A stretch of DNA of 64,000 bases. Origin: Bradyrhizobium sp. 170 (GTDB lineage Bacteria; Pseudomonadota; Alphaproteobacteria; Rhizobiales; Xanthobacteraceae). The stretch spans positions 1,798,001 to 1,862,000 of the forward strand of contig NZ_CP064703.1 in assembly GCF_023101085.1 (NCBI RefSeq). Direction: 5' to 3'. Below the pieces are notes generated by a model, which worked only from the letters and a program-made list of their open reading frames with translations, was not told the origin of the DNA and did not search any database. Within the stretch, counting starts at the first letter, position 1; every line of letters starts with the position of its first letter. A program made the translations under genes and the position numbers. Below are positions 9,623 to 22,408 of this stretch, one piece after another.

Positions 9623-9870
9623 ATGCGCAATCTGCTGTTTGTCGCTGCTAGCACTTCCCATGCTAGTTGGCTTTGTCTCGCCTTCGAGTGTACGTCCTAC
9701 GACCCGCTTGGCAGGACGCTCATTGTCTGCAAAGACCGTATCTGGGGCATCCTGGCAACTGCCAGTTCTCGTCATTTTGTCAGTGCATGGCCACTGCATC
9801 GGGCACGGACGCCTATTGCGGTATCGACCTGACCTACGCATTAGCGCGGCGGGTAGAACGATCGCGCTGA
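9623..9870 (+). pseudogene. DUF3551 small secreted protein, broken by frameshifts
   Basis: ATG at 9623 follows a good ribosome-binding site (GGCGGAGG) and starts MRNLLFVA. The signal-peptide core ALPMLVGFVSPSS continues in the next frame, and the mature part HPGNCQFSSFCQC then MATASGTDAYCG in the third. Put together these give the usual DUF3551 layout: signal peptide, then a small cysteine-rich domain with CQF/Y..CMATASG. The family is common in Bradyrhizobium and its function is unknown. Two frameshifts leave no full product. Confidence 0.6.
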
Positions 9871-11106
9871 CAACCAGTACAAGACGCCACGAAAAGACGC
9901 ACAAGGGGAATGCGGAGTGTTGTTACGAAAAATCGTGTCTTCGACGAATAGTAGTGGTCTTTGAACGTGTGCAGCAGAAGCTGCTGACCCCGCAATGGCG
10001 GCCGCCGTTAGGTTGCGACCGCACTACTGCGCCTTAACCCCGCTTAGCCCTTTTTGCATCGCATGACTTGGCTGGCCGTGTCAAACCGTCGACTCTTCGA
10101 TGGCCTGACGCTTGGGCTGCCATGGCTGCTGCGAATTGAGCAGCAAGCGGACGGCAAGCGCACCGGTGCCTCAGGTCAGCGACGCCTCTAAGCGGCTCGC
10201 CTGACAAGTCTGTACGCCCGGGTTATCCACACGCCATCGAATTAGCGGCGGCAGACGCGCGTCTGCATAGCTTTCACGGTCTGCTGCGCTGGAAAGCACT
10301 CCCATGCTTGCATTTGACGAAGGCGGGGGCGGTCACTCCGAGCTCGTTTGAAGGATTTCATCGCGGAATTACGCCCAAACGCAATTTTCGGCCGACAGGC
10401 AGGGGTTCATCGAACCAATCGATCGCGATATGCCGCTACAACAGAGGGTGAGCGCGAGGCCTGTTTCGGGAGCTGGAAAATGCCAAGTATCCTGGAGAAG
10501 GGATTGGAGCAGGGCATGGTACGCAATTTCTATCAGCTCCGTATGGGGAAGTATGCCGGAGCGTTAATTCAGCGCAGCAGGTGTGAGCGGCAACAAATCC
10601 TCTGGCTGCAGTTGAACTTGATGAGGCTCGGAAACGAACTCGCTCGGGTAGAGTATTGCCTCCGGGGCAGAGCCAGCCAGTCCGACATGCAGGAGATGCG
10701 GTTAAGACAACGCCGCACGCAAATTGCGTCAGAATGATCGGATCGGCGCGCCCTGAGGCCCAGCGTGACGCAAGGCGCTTCCAAATGACAATTTGAATCT
10801 GGGGAGTTTCTTGCTTGATGGTCGGGCGACCATTGGATTTTTTATGCACGCGCCTGCTACTTTGGAGACGTATGTTTCCCTTTCATGGTTGACAGTTTTC
10901 ACTCGTCCGCCATAGAAAAAGGGTGGTCCCCCGGGGATGCGCGCAATACTCAACGGCTTCGGTCGCAAGAATCGGATTACCGTTCGCCTAGCTTATTCGG
11001 TGCGGAGGGCCGTGGCTTCAAAATCGTAGGCGACCAGGTGAGATCAAATCAGTATCGCTTCGAGCTGCGAAATCGACCTGAGGCCATCTGACGGAACGGA
11101 TCGAAA
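9871..11106. other. Intergenic stretch with one weak ORF
   Basis: No conserved family is visible. The best candidate is an ORF at 10348-10737 (plus, 129 codons, rich in Arg, Gln and Leu, with segments such as MVRNFYQLRMGKYAG). It has no clear ribosome-binding site and I do not recognise it. The remainder shows nothing. Confidence 0.35.
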
Positions 11107-11979
11107 ATGAGCCACGCTTCGGAAGTGTCAGTTGAGCGGATCACGATTCCAATCCTGCAGCGGTGGAAGCAGGAGCGGCGGCGTGTCGCCATGACCACCG
11201 CCTACGATGCGGTTACGGCAGGCATCGCTGACCCCATCGTCGACATCATTCTTGTCGGCGACAGTGTTGGCAATGTCTGCCTCGGATTCGACAACACGTT
11301 GCCAGTCAGCATGGCGATGATGAATCATCATCTCGAAGCTGTTGCGCGCACAAGGCCCCGTGCCCTGCTCGTGGCCGATATGCCGTTTCTTAGCTTTCAC
11401 CTTAGTCCGGAGGAGACGATACGCAACGCCGGAGGGTTCCTGCAGCGAGGCGCAGATGCAGTGAAACTCGAGGGCGGAGCCAAGCGCGTGGAGATGGTGC
11501 GTGCCCTGGTCGATTGCGAAATTCCCGTCATGGGCCATCTCGGCCTCACCCCGCAGAGCGTCAATATCATGGGCGGATTCAAGGTGCAGGGCCGGAAAGC
11601 CGATGACGCTTTGCGGCTGCTTGATGACGCTCACCGTTTGCAGGAGGCCGGATGCTTCGCGTTGGTGCTTGAAGGCATTCCGGCCGAGCTAGCCCAGCGA
11701 GCGACCGAATCGCTGTCGATACCAACTATTGGAATCGGCGCGGGTCCCGGGTGCTCGGGCCAAGTGCTCGTATTCCATGACGTGCTGGGGCTGACCGAAG
11801 GTCATCGGCCCAAATTCGTTCGCGCCTATGCTGATGGTTTTCAGCTGTTGCAGGAGGCGCTGTCGCGCTGGGCTACCGATGTCCGCAGTGGAGCGTTCCC
11901 GGCGCCGCAAGAGTCCTATCGGCTTCCTGAAAGCCTGGGTAACATCATCGCAAACTGGGCTCCTCCAAACCCAACCTGA
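11107..11979 (+). CDS. panB: 3-methyl-2-oxobutanoate hydroxymethyltransferase
   Basis: PanB transfers a hydroxymethyl group from methylenetetrahydrofolate to 2-oxoisovalerate, the first committed step of pantothenate (vitamin B5) synthesis. The 290-residue product has the family hallmarks: MTTAYDAVTAGIAD, the metal-binding ILVGDSVGNVCLG, VKLEGG, PVMGHLGLTPQSVN, GIGAG and QVLVFHDVLGL. The length is slightly above the usual 265-285. It starts at an ATG preceded by GGAACGGATCG. panC follows after 14 bp, so the two form an operon. The cofactor link to folate makes the nearby pab genes noteworthy, but they lie on the other strand. Confidence 0.93.
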   Translation: MSHASEVSVERITIPILQRWKQERRRVAMTTAYDAVTAGIADPIVDIILVGDSVGNVCLGFDNTLPVSMAMMNHHLEAVARTRPRALLVADMPFLSFHLSPEETIRNAGGFLQRGADAVKLEGGAKRVEMVRALVDCEIPVMGHLGLTPQSVNIMGGFKVQGRKADDALRLLDDAHRLQEAGCFALVLEGIPAELAQRATESLSIPTIGIGAGPGCSGQVLVFHDVLGLTEGHRPKFVRAYADGFQLLQEALSRWATDVRSGAFPAPQESYRLPESLGNIIANWAPPNPT

Positions 11980-11993
11980 TGTAAGGTGCTACG

Positions 11994-12845
11994 ATGCAGA
12001 CGATTACCACGGTCGCTGAGCTTCGTCGTGAGCTCGCGAAGGCTTGCAGCGCGGGCAAACGCGTCGGGCTCGTGCCGACAATGGGCTATTTGCACGATGG
12101 CCATCTGGCCCTGGTCAAGACGAGCCGAGCGCAATGCGACGTCACCGTCGTTAGCATCTTTGTCAATCCGACTCAGTTCGGACCAAACGAGGATCTCAGC
12201 AGCTATCCTCGCGATTTCCTGCGCGATGAAAAATTGTGCCGCGATGCCGGTGTTGCGATTGTCTTCGCGCCGGGTGCACAGGAAGTCTATCCGGCTCAAT
12301 TCGAGACCTTCGTCGAACCGGGCGAATTGGCGAAGCCACTATGCGGGGCTTTCAGGCGTGGGCATTTTCGCGGCGTCGCAACCGTCGTATGCAAGCTGTT
12401 CAACATGGTGCATCCGGACGTCGTGTTTTTCGGGCAAAAGGATTTTCAGCAATGCGCGGTCGTTCGTCGCATGGCAACTGATCTCAATCTTCCCATCGAG
12501 ATCGTCACCGTGCCAACCGTTCGGGAACCGGACGGGCTCGCGATGAGCAGTCGCAATCGATATCTCAGCGAGGAAGAACGTCGGCGAGCCGTTGCCATCA
12601 GTCGTGGGCTGTTCGCCGCGGCGGATGAGTTCCGCTCAGGAGTGCGCGAGGTGGATAAGCTGATTGCGATCGCCGAGCGGCATCTTGAGACAGTTGATCG
12701 GCTGCAATACCTTGAACTTGTCGATGGTGATACGCTCAAGCGTGCCGAGAGTCCGCTGCGGCTTCCGGCGGCGCTCTGTGCCGCAGCCTACGTCGGTTCG
12801 ACCCGGCTGATCGATAACGTACTGCTGGCGTTGCCAAATCTGTAG
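11994..12845 (+). CDS. panC: Pantothenate synthetase (pantoate--beta-alanine ligase)
   Basis: PanC joins pantoate and beta-alanine using ATP, by way of a pantoyl-adenylate. The 283-residue product shows the HIGH-type nucleotide motif as PTMGYLHDGHLALV, then SIFVNPTQFGPNEDL, FFGQKDFQQ and the KMSKS-like region MSSRNRYLS. All key motifs are intact. It is the second gene of a panB-panC operon with no panD in the window. Plasmid- or island-borne panBC copies are known in rhizobia, so this may be an accessory copy. Confidence 0.93.
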   Translation: MQTITTVAELRRELAKACSAGKRVGLVPTMGYLHDGHLALVKTSRAQCDVTVVSIFVNPTQFGPNEDLSSYPRDFLRDEKLCRDAGVAIVFAPGAQEVYPAQFETFVEPGELAKPLCGAFRRGHFRGVATVVCKLFNMVHPDVVFFGQKDFQQCAVVRRMATDLNLPIEIVTVPTVREPDGLAMSSRNRYLSEEERRRAVAISRGLFAAADEFRSGVREVDKLIAIAERHLETVDRLQYLELVDGDTLKRAESPLRLPAALCAAAYVGSTRLIDNVLLALPNL

Positions 12846-12879
12846 CGCAATTCAGAACCAAAAATTGATAAACTGTGTT

Positions 12880-13180
12880 CTTTTTATCCGTTTCGCCGGC
12901 GTCGTCGGTGTAACCCTGGAAGTTCCGACGCAGCCCGCCCCTCGCGCTTCGCCGCGGCAAGATTGTCGCCGGGTAGGGCGAAGTGGTCGAACTAATGCGC
13001 ACGTAGCCCGCGTCGACCAGGGCTTCCGCAATTCCGACTGAAGATGACGCACGACTTCTGGGGCAGGGCGTATTCGCCGATCTTGCACTGATGCTTCTTG
13101 AAGGAGGGAATATGCGCGTAACCGAAGTCCGACAAGCGATCCGGACGGAGTTCGATGCATTTGGCGACCGTGTCTAGCAC
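12880..13180 (-). pseudogene. Fragment of oxygen-independent coproporphyrinogen III oxidase (hemN)
   Basis: The minus-strand translation from 13180 gives LDTVAKCIELRPDRLSDFGY then AHIPSFKKHQ, and from about 12990, in another frame, PYPATILP followed by GGLRRNFQGYTDDAGET. These are consecutive segments of HemN. The N-terminal radical SAM half and the end of the protein are missing and there is at least one frameshift, so this is a relic. It is unrelated in sequence position to the intact HemN-like gene at 25.4 kb. Confidence 0.65.
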
Positions 13181-13185
13181 TACAG

Positions 13186-13430
13186 TTGCAATTTTCGGGT
13201 GGTTCTGAATCTATGGGCGACCATGATTCGGGATTTGATGATTGGTGGAGCGTCGGTCGAAGATACGCGACGCTCTGGGCTTCTTTGTTGCGGCAGGCCA
13301 AGCAACGGATTCGTCCGCTGTTTACGCAGGAGCGGATCGCGATCTCGGCGGGGCAGTTTCTCGATGGACGTTGGGGCAACGAGCCGCGCATCCCTCACAA
13401 GGAGAAGCATCAATGCCGGTCCATGTGCAC
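13186..13430 (+). pseudogene. Possible transposase fragment (IS701-like)
   Basis: The plus-strand frame contains RQAKQRIRPLFTQERIAISA then GQFLDG. This resembles the N-terminal region of IS701-type transposases (ARIRPLFTQ.R...SAGLFLDGLLG) and then degenerates. No terminal repeat was found. The family assignment is tentative. Confidence 0.35.
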
Positions 13431-14150
13431 AGCCAATTCGATGAAGAAGTCGTCAATCGCGAGCCGTGGCGGGGGCGCTGACCAAGACCATGAGTCTAGC
13501 AGGCACATAAGCCTCTGCGTGGCTTCCATGATCAAAGTGTTTATGTCGGCGTCTACACCGCGATGTCGGTTGCCACAAGCTTTGGCAGGCTACGCAAGCC
13601 CAGAGTAACCGGGTTGCAAGCCCATCGCCTCGCATTGAGACCGATTGCGATCGGCAAGATGGAATTTCATCTCGTTGTCAGCTTTGCGACTGAGCCATAT
13701 TGATTTGTCGCGGATATGACTACGGAAGGCGAGGCCGCGTTGGCGCGCTGAAGGGCGCCACGGAATCGCAATGCGCGGTCTCGAGGCGCACTCGGGTGCT
13801 TCGTGCTCCTTCAGTGCGCGACCGCACTCATCAATCAGCAAGTAACAAGCTTGTTGAGAGCCCCCAACGCTCCATGCCTAGCCGGCACAGTTGCCGATCG
13901 TATCGAGTTCGGATCGAGACGTCACGTGCGTTTTCGCGGTGGCATCGTATTTGCAATCAAAGATGTCGTCGCGGATCGAACTAGAAGAGTGACGATCGAC
14001 GCGATCCGATATCACGCGCTGAACCGTCCGGCATGGCGATTGCGCCAACAAACGATGTCCTCTCGACCGCCGAACCTGCGCACTCTCTGTCGCTCGGGAG
14101 TCCGTCGCTGGTACAGCGCCCGCGGGTCGTCTATCAATAAGGTCCCTGTC
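13431..14150. other. Intergenic stretch, no supported gene
   Basis: Only short ORFs without recognisable motifs are present. The long upstream extension of the MFS ORF back to 13803 has no membrane or family sequence and is not treated as coding. Confidence 0.45.
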
Positions 14151-15287
14151 ATGGCGTCTGCTGGTCAACCATCCTCTCGGTTAGCAACGCGTCTTGCATT
14201 CTTCGTTCCCGGGGTCGGCTTCGGGGCCTGGGCCCCGCTCGTACCATTTGCGAAAGACCGGCTGGCGGTGGATGATGGCGTGCTTGGCCTACTACTGCTC
14301 TGCCTGGGTGCTGGATCCATCATCGCGATGCTTCTGACCAGTGTTTTGAGCGCCCGCTACGGCGTCAGGCTGATCATTCTTGTGGGTGGGCTTAGTCTCG
14401 CGATCGTCCTGCCGTGCCTCACGACAGCCAGCAAGTTGTCGCTCGGCGTCGCGCTATTCGCCTTAGGCGCCTCGATAGGCTCGATTAGCGTGGCCGCGAA
14501 CATTCATGCGATCGAGGTGGAGCGCACGGCGGAGTGCCCGCTGATGTCCAGCTTCCACGCTCAATTCAGCATCGGGGGACTTGTGGGGTCTGCAGCCATG
14601 ACCGCTTTTCTCTCGCTGCAGATTGACGCATTTGTTTCGACTGTGGTCTGCTCGGGATTGATAGTGATCGCGATCATGCTGGCGTGGCCGCGATTGGTAC
14701 CAACGGCGCAGGCGGACCAGGGACCGTCGTTCGTTCTGCCGCGTTCCATCGTGCTCCTTCTAGCCGCGATTGCGGCGATCGCCTTCCTTATCGAAGGCGC
14801 GATGCTCGATTGGGCTGCCTTGTTGGTCGTCGGCGCTGGTCTTGCTCCAAAGACGCAGGGCGGCTTAGCGTATGTACTGTTCTCCATAGCCATGACGGTG
14901 GGACGCCTTGCTGGCGACGCCGTCGTCGAACGCGCGGGGGACCGCGCGACACTTATGTTCGGAAGTCTACTGGCCTTGGCCGGTTTCGGAGCTCTGCTGG
15001 CCGCACCGGTAGCCGTCATCGCCATGGCCGGCTTGCTGCTCATTGGTCTTGGCCTATCGAATGTCGCCCCGATTCTGTTCCGGCGCGCCGGCACGCAGGA
15101 GGCGATGCCCGTTGGTCCGGCGATTGCCGCGATCATGACGGTTGGTTATGCCGGAATTCTCATTGGACCGGCTGGTATAGGGTTACTGGCCAAGTACGTG
15201 GGACTGCCGGCCGCATTTGGGGTCCTAGCCGGGCTCATGTGCCTCGTCGTGCTCTTGGCGCCCATCGTGACGGCGAACACACGGTGA
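14151..15287 (+). CDS. Major facilitator superfamily transporter
   Basis: The product is an inner-membrane permease of 378 residues with about 12 hydrophobic segments, beginning MASAGQPSSRLATRLAFFVP. The start at 14151 is chosen because the first transmembrane segment begins shortly after it and the preceding 116 codons lack any family sequence. MFS features include the inter-helix loop SARYGVR and a related loop VERAGDRA in the second half. The substrate cannot be read from sequence; the layout resembles YbjJ/YnfM-type exporters. It stands alone, with no partner gene nearby. Confidence 0.75.
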   Translation: MASAGQPSSRLATRLAFFVPGVGFGAWAPLVPFAKDRLAVDDGVLGLLLLCLGAGSIIAMLLTSVLSARYGVRLIILVGGLSLAIVLPCLTTASKLSLGVALFALGASIGSISVAANIHAIEVERTAECPLMSSFHAQFSIGGLVGSAAMTAFLSLQIDAFVSTVVCSGLIVIAIMLAWPRLVPTAQADQGPSFVLPRSIVLLLAAIAAIAFLIEGAMLDWAALLVVGAGLAPKTQGGLAYVLFSIAMTVGRLAGDAVVERAGDRATLMFGSLLALAGFGALLAAPVAVIAMAGLLLIGLGLSNVAPILFRRAGTQEAMPVGPAIAAIMTVGYAGILIGPAGIGLLAKYVGLPAAFGVLAGLMCLVVLLAPIVTANTR

Positions 15288-15930
15288 ATGCGTTTGAAAC
15301 GTGACAGAGCGGCACCTCGCGCGCAAGAGAAGCTTCGATCGTGGCTTGTCTCTGATCGAGCAGACGGCAATGAGTTGGCTAGCTGATATCTGCCTGGCGC
15401 CGATGATCGGCTACTTTTTGCTGGTCCCAAAGCGGTGCGCTTCTCCGGAAGTGCTTCAGGCCCGGCGATTGGTAGTCCGCGCTCTTCCAGAGATCTGCCT
15501 TCATGCCTACGATGGGTCGCTTGATGCGCTTGCTGTTCGCCCAATCATTGCTTCATCCCAGGCTTCTATACTTGAGTGAATCCGCGCTTTCGGCTGTTCG
15601 CAAGCTCGAGTTTTCAACCCGATTGCGCAAAGCGGATGTTCGCCGAGCAGGCGTTGATGCTTAAGGGACTTGGAAACACCGGCATCTGGTATCTCGCAGC
15701 CGATGGACAGGTTTGTGCGGTGGCCTTAACCTTTCGAATTCTGCAAGCCTAGTCGATTTGACATCCATTCTTTCTCGGGACTCGCCCGACGTTCGAAGCC
15801 GAGACAACGCCGCGGGTGCGGGCGGTGCTCGATAAGGTCTGCGACAGATGAGAAACCACGAGATCGGCCTTAGTAGCGATATCGCTTGGAAGAGTCTCGA
15901 AGTCGGCACCCGATGGAAAGCTCAATTAAT
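15288..15930. other. Intergenic stretch up to the IS1182 element
   Basis: There is no convincing gene. A short plus-strand stretch (about 15635-15750) reads FAEQALMLKGLGNTGIWYLA but has stops around it and I do not recognise it. Confidence 0.4.
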
Positions 15931-16082
15931 GGCCCAGGCTGTGTGAAAATCGCGCAACTTGGGGCGCTCCGGGGCATTTCGCGGCCGCCGAGCTTCTAAT
16001 TCGGTGGAATCGACCTCCCGTCATCTCAGTGGCAACCAGGAGCTTCATGTAGGCGTTGATTTGATCGCTCAGAAGGCCGGCC

Positions 16083-16984
16083 TCACGCCCGCATCGCCTC
16101 CAGCAATCCGCCCACGCCCACGATCATCATCACGCGCTTCATGTTGTAGGCGAGGACGTTGAGCGCCATCTCGGTGGCCACCTTTGGCAGCCTTTTCGTG
16201 AGAAAGTGTGTTGCTCCCATCCAACACTTCATCGTGCCGAACGGATGCTCCACTGTCTGACGGCGGCCACCCATTGCATCGGGGTTTTGGTCGAGCCGAT
16301 TTTGAACTCTCTCCAGAACAGCTTCGTGCTCCCAGCGCGAGATGCGGCGCTCGGGGCCTGTCGTGCACTGAGCTTTTAGCGCGCAGGTTTTGCAGGTGCT
16401 TGTCCAATAGCGGCGCAGTGTCTTTCCGTCCTCTATGTTCATATAGTGATAAGTTAGCCGCTCGCCGGCGGGACAGCGATAGACATCGTCGGCAGCAACA
16501 TAGACGAAGTCCTGTTTGCCGAAGCGGCCAGCAGCTTTGGCGCCCGAAGTCATCGGCTTCGGCAGCGTCACCGTGATGGCGGCTTCCTCGCAGGCCTTGA
16601 TCTCCTCTCCATCGTAATAGCCGCGGTCTGCCACGTCTTCGAGCGTCTCGACAGCCATCTCGGCGCGAGCCTGTCCGGCCATGTTGACGAGTTGGTGGCG
16701 ATCGGTGCCCACGTTGGTCACTTCGTGAGCCACGATGAGATGATGCTGCGTATCAACTGCAATCTGAACGTTGTAGCCAACGATGCCGGTGTCCTTGCCA
16801 CTTGTCGCCATCGAGCGCGCGTCAGGATCGGTCAGCGAGATCTGCTTGTCCTCGCTCTTCATCATCTCCGCATTGATCGCATTGAGCCGGACCGTCTCCT
16901 CCTTGAGCTTCTCGATCTTACCCTTCAACCGCTCAACCTTCGCCTCTGGCACTGCATCGCCGTGCCGATCGGCGGTCTCGTATA
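16083..16984 (-). pseudogene. IS1182-family transposase, C-terminal part
   Basis: This part runs from ETADRHGDAVPEAKVERLK to the C-terminal LNVLAYNMKRVM. It includes GIVGYNVQIAVDTQHHLIV, DRGYYDGEEI, CPAGERLTYHY and VEHPFGTMKCWMG, all typical of the IS1182/DUF772 group of DDE transposases. The N-terminal part lies beyond the IS21 insertion at 19629-20174. It cannot make a whole transposase as it stands. Confidence 0.85.
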
Positions 16985-17109
16985 GCGCGACAATCTGGAT
17001 GGGAAGCTGGCGACAATCAGGATGGCGAGTCGGTGTCGCGGCGAGGTGATGATCGCCGCGATGATTGTCGCGCGCAAGAGTTTTGTTGAACTCTGATTGT
17101 CGCGGAGCG

Positions 17110-19565
<2,456 letters not shown>

Positions 19566-19628
19566 TCACGAGCCCGGCGAAGCTCTCTCATCCTGATTGA
19601 CGCTCCCTTGTCACCCTGATTGTCGCGC

Positions 19629-20174
19629 GGCAGTCTCGAGCTGCGAGAGATAGCGGGCGATGCTCTCGTCTATCCGCTCAAGGCGCCGCTTCATCTTCGC
19701 CTCAGTGAAGTTGTCCAGCGCATTGACGGCCTTGAACTTCGATCCATCGATGGCGACGCTCGCTGCAACAAGCAGATCAAGCTTGCGGCACAGCGCGACG
19801 AACTCGCGGCAGACCTCACGAATGGCCTTGCCATTGTCCTTGCGGAAATCTGCGATGGTCTTGAAGTCTGGCACCAACTGCCCCGTCAGCCAGATCATCT
19901 CGATATTGCGCTGGCATTCCCGCTCCAGGCGTCGGCTCGACGGCACGCGATTGAGGTAGCCGTAGATGTAGAGCTTGAGCATCATGCCGGGGTGATAGCC
20001 GGGTCGCCCCTTGTCGAGTGGCTGGACACCGACAAATCCGAGCTTGTCGAGATCGAGACCGTCGACAAACACGTCGACCGCCCGCACCGGGTTATCCTCG
20101 GTCACATAGTCGTCGAGCGATGCCGGAAACAGTGTGCTCTGCCCGCGATCCAATCCTTCAACAAAGCGCTTCAT
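19629..20174 (-). pseudogene. IS1182-family transposase, N-terminal part
   Basis: It starts MKRFVEGLDRGQSTLFPASL and includes NPVRAVDVFVDGLD, GRPGYHPGMMLKLYIYGYLN and AIDGSKFKAVN (first catalytic Asp). It stops at the IS21 end after LETAAR. Together with 16083-16984 it would make a transposase of about 480 residues, the usual size. Confidence 0.88.
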
Positions 20175-20523
20175 CGGATGCCCCGCAAAATCGCCGAGAA
20201 TCTTACCGCGCGAATCACAGGAAACAGAGCCTTTTCACACAGCCTGGGCCAGAACCAGGTTAGCTACTGAGCGCGCAGTGATGCGCTACAGACGCGTACA
20301 CGATGTGGAGATGAGTTGCAGTTCTTAGTCCGTACGCTTTCTCATGGGCATGGTTGGGTCACTTCGCTCCCTTAGAATGGTGCCGCGCTTATTGCAAACC
20401 CTGCAGATGAATCGCTCCTCGCAAGGCGGACGTGTGTCCGGCCATTAGTCGAACCGGATCGTGTCCCTAAGCGTGGTGTAACTGGCGGTGGGACACCGCG
20501 TTCGCCGGCAAGAGCCGGACTGG

Positions 20524-20739
20524 TCAGCTGGCGATAGCCGGGAGGCTGACGATTGGATCATCGCTCAACGGAGCGATAGTTTCCAGTGTCATGTAGCGGG
20601 CGCGCTGGACGGCCCATTCGTCGTTCTGCTCGAGCAGGATCGCGCCGATGAGGCGGACGATGGCGTCCTCATTGGGGAAGATGCCGATCACCTCGGTGCG
20701 CCGCTTGATCTCACCGTTGAGCCGCTCGATCGGATTGGT
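20524..20739 (-). pseudogene. IS256-family transposase, C-terminal fragment
   Basis: It reads NPIERLNGEIKRRTEVIGIF, then LIGAILLEQNDEWAVQ, then RARYMTLE, ending at a stop at 20524. This is the conserved C-terminus of rhizobial IS256 transposases. It is cut at 20739 by the IS110 insertion. Confidence 0.85.
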
Positions 20740-20987
20740 AACCGGTATGAGATTTCTCGGTGCTAACGTTCCGCTGCGGTGTTCTACATCGTGGCGTATG
20801 GTGCGACCATCGGGACAGAGGCACCGGGAGCACGAAGTGCGGGCAGGCCGATACACACGATGAGCCGAGAGCTCGTGTTAGTAGCTGGCCGCCTCTGCGA
20901 CTCGCCCGGTTGCGCCGTGAGCGCGAATCCGTAGTTGTCGTGTCGCCCGCCGCTCCCGCTATAACCAACAGAAGGGAGGACGCGCAG
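20740..20987 (+). ncRNA. Candidate bridge-RNA region of the IS110 element
   Basis: This is 248 bp of non-coding left end before the transposase ATG. In IS110-group elements a structured RNA that pairs with donor and target DNA is transcribed from this place. Only position and length support the call here; folding was not computed. Confidence 0.35.
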
Positions 20988-22223
20988 ATGCGACGCGTGA
21001 TTGGTATTGATGTTCACCGAACCTTCGGCGAGGTGGTAATCTGGGAAGACGGCATCCTTCGACATGCCGGTCGGGTCGACATGACCCGGACCGCGCTTGA
21101 AGGAATGGGCAAGAGTCTGCGGTCGACCGATGACGTGGTGATCGAGGCGACCGGAAATAGCATGGCGGTGTCGCGGGTGCTGGCGCCATTCGTGGCGCGG
21201 GTGATTATCGCCAATCCGTTGCAGGTGAAGGCGATCGCTCAGGCGCACGTCAAGACTGACAAGATCGACGCCGGTACACTCGCCAGCCTGCAGGCAGCGG
21301 GCTACCTGCCGCAGATCTGGACGCCTGATGCGGCGACCGAACGCAAGCGCAGGCTGGTGGCGCGGCGCTACCAGGTCGTGCGGCATCGCACGCGGCTCAA
21401 GAATGAAGTGCATTCGATCCTGCATGCGCACCTGATCCCAAAGTGCCCGCACGCCTATCTTTTCAACGCCCGCGGCCGGGCGTGGCTGGCCGCTCAACAG
21501 TTGCCGGACGATGAGCGCGCAGCGATCGATCGGCACGTTCGTGAGCTTGACCGGCTGGCCGAAGACTTGGCCCTGCTCGACCGCGAGATCGCACAGGACG
21601 CCATCGACGATCCCCCGGTCAACAGATTGATGACGATCACCGGCGTGAATCTGGCAGTCGCCGCCGGGATCGTGGCGGCGATCGGCGACATCAGCCGGTT
21701 CAGCAGCCCGCAGAAGCTGGTGAGCTATTTCGGGCTGAACCCGCGGGTGCGGCAGTCGGGACTGGGAGTCGCCCATCACGGTCGCATCAGCAAGATCGGC
21801 CGTTCTCACGCGCGCGCCATGCTGGTCGAGGCGGCCTGGGCCGCGGCCAAGGCGCCCGGTCCACTGCATGCGTTTTTCGTGCGCATCCGCGCCCGGCGCG
21901 GCCATCAGATCGCCGCGGTGGCCGTGGCTCGCAAGCTCACTGTGCTCTGCTGGCATTTGTTGACGAGGGGCGAAGATTACCTGTGGGCGCGCCCAGCACT
22001 GGTCGCCAACAAGACCCGCGCGATGCAACTTCAAGCCGGACATCCGCAACAGAAAGGCAACCGGCGTGGACCAGCCTATGCCTACAACATCAAGTCGCTG
22101 CGCGACCGCGAGATGTTGATTGCCGCCCAGGCAGAGCAAAGCTACGAACGGTTCGTGTCACAATGGAAACCGCGGCGGCCAAAATCCGGGGCGCGGGCGC
22201 CTCAGCTCGGCAGGACAAAATAG
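20988..22223 (+). CDS. IS110-family transposase/recombinase
   Basis: The product is 411 residues. The N-terminal RuvC-like DEDD domain begins MRRVIGIDVHRTFGEVVIWE and includes VVIEATGNS, AHVKTDKIDAGTLA and RLKNEVHSILHAHL. The C-terminal Transposase_20 domain has TITGVNLAVAAGIVAAIGDI, FGLNPRVRQSG and a serine-containing region around HGRISKIGRSHARAMLVEAA. ATG at 20988 follows GAAGGGAGGACGCGCAG, a strong ribosome-binding site; the ORF upstream of it is non-coding element end. It appears intact. Confidence 0.9.
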   Translation: MRRVIGIDVHRTFGEVVIWEDGILRHAGRVDMTRTALEGMGKSLRSTDDVVIEATGNSMAVSRVLAPFVARVIIANPLQVKAIAQAHVKTDKIDAGTLASLQAAGYLPQIWTPDAATERKRRLVARRYQVVRHRTRLKNEVHSILHAHLIPKCPHAYLFNARGRAWLAAQQLPDDERAAIDRHVRELDRLAEDLALLDREIAQDAIDDPPVNRLMTITGVNLAVAAGIVAAIGDISRFSSPQKLVSYFGLNPRVRQSGLGVAHHGRISKIGRSHARAMLVEAAWAAAKAPGPLHAFFVRIRARRGHQIAAVAVARKLTVLCWHLLTRGEDYLWARPALVANKTRAMQLQAGHPQQKGNRRGPAYAYNIKSLRDREMLIAAQAEQSYERFVSQWKPRRPKSGARAPQLGRTK

Positions 22224-22358
22224 GCAGTCCGGTGACGCTTGCAGCCGATGCGCTTCGCCACGAGGTCGCCCGCGCCCGACAACCATAATCGCCGCTGACG
22301 GCAAGTGCCAGCCAGGAATGCAATCCCGTTCCACACCAGCATGCCGCCGTGCTCGGGC

Positions 22359-22408
22359 CGGTCAAGGCCAAGCCTTGCGGTGGCCGCAAACGCGGCCAGC
22401 CTTGACCG
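22359..22408 (+). other. Strong hairpin with an alternative pairing in the IS110 right end
   Basis: CGGTCAAGGC (22359-22368) pairs with GCCTTGACCG (22399-22408), enclosing TGGCCGC-AAAC-GCGGCCA (22381-22398). The same 5' arm can instead pair locally, CAAGGC (22363-22368) with GCCTTG (22372-22377). The two structures exclude each other. Confidence 0.6.

Noticed and set aside
13676..13705. tts-box-like sequence (GTCAGCTTTGCGA)
   Set aside because: It agrees only with the first half of the consensus and no effector gene follows.
20784..22139. 451-codon minus-strand ORF over the IS110 transposase
   Set aside because: Antisense shadow; the plus-strand gene has all family motifs and a ribosome-binding site.
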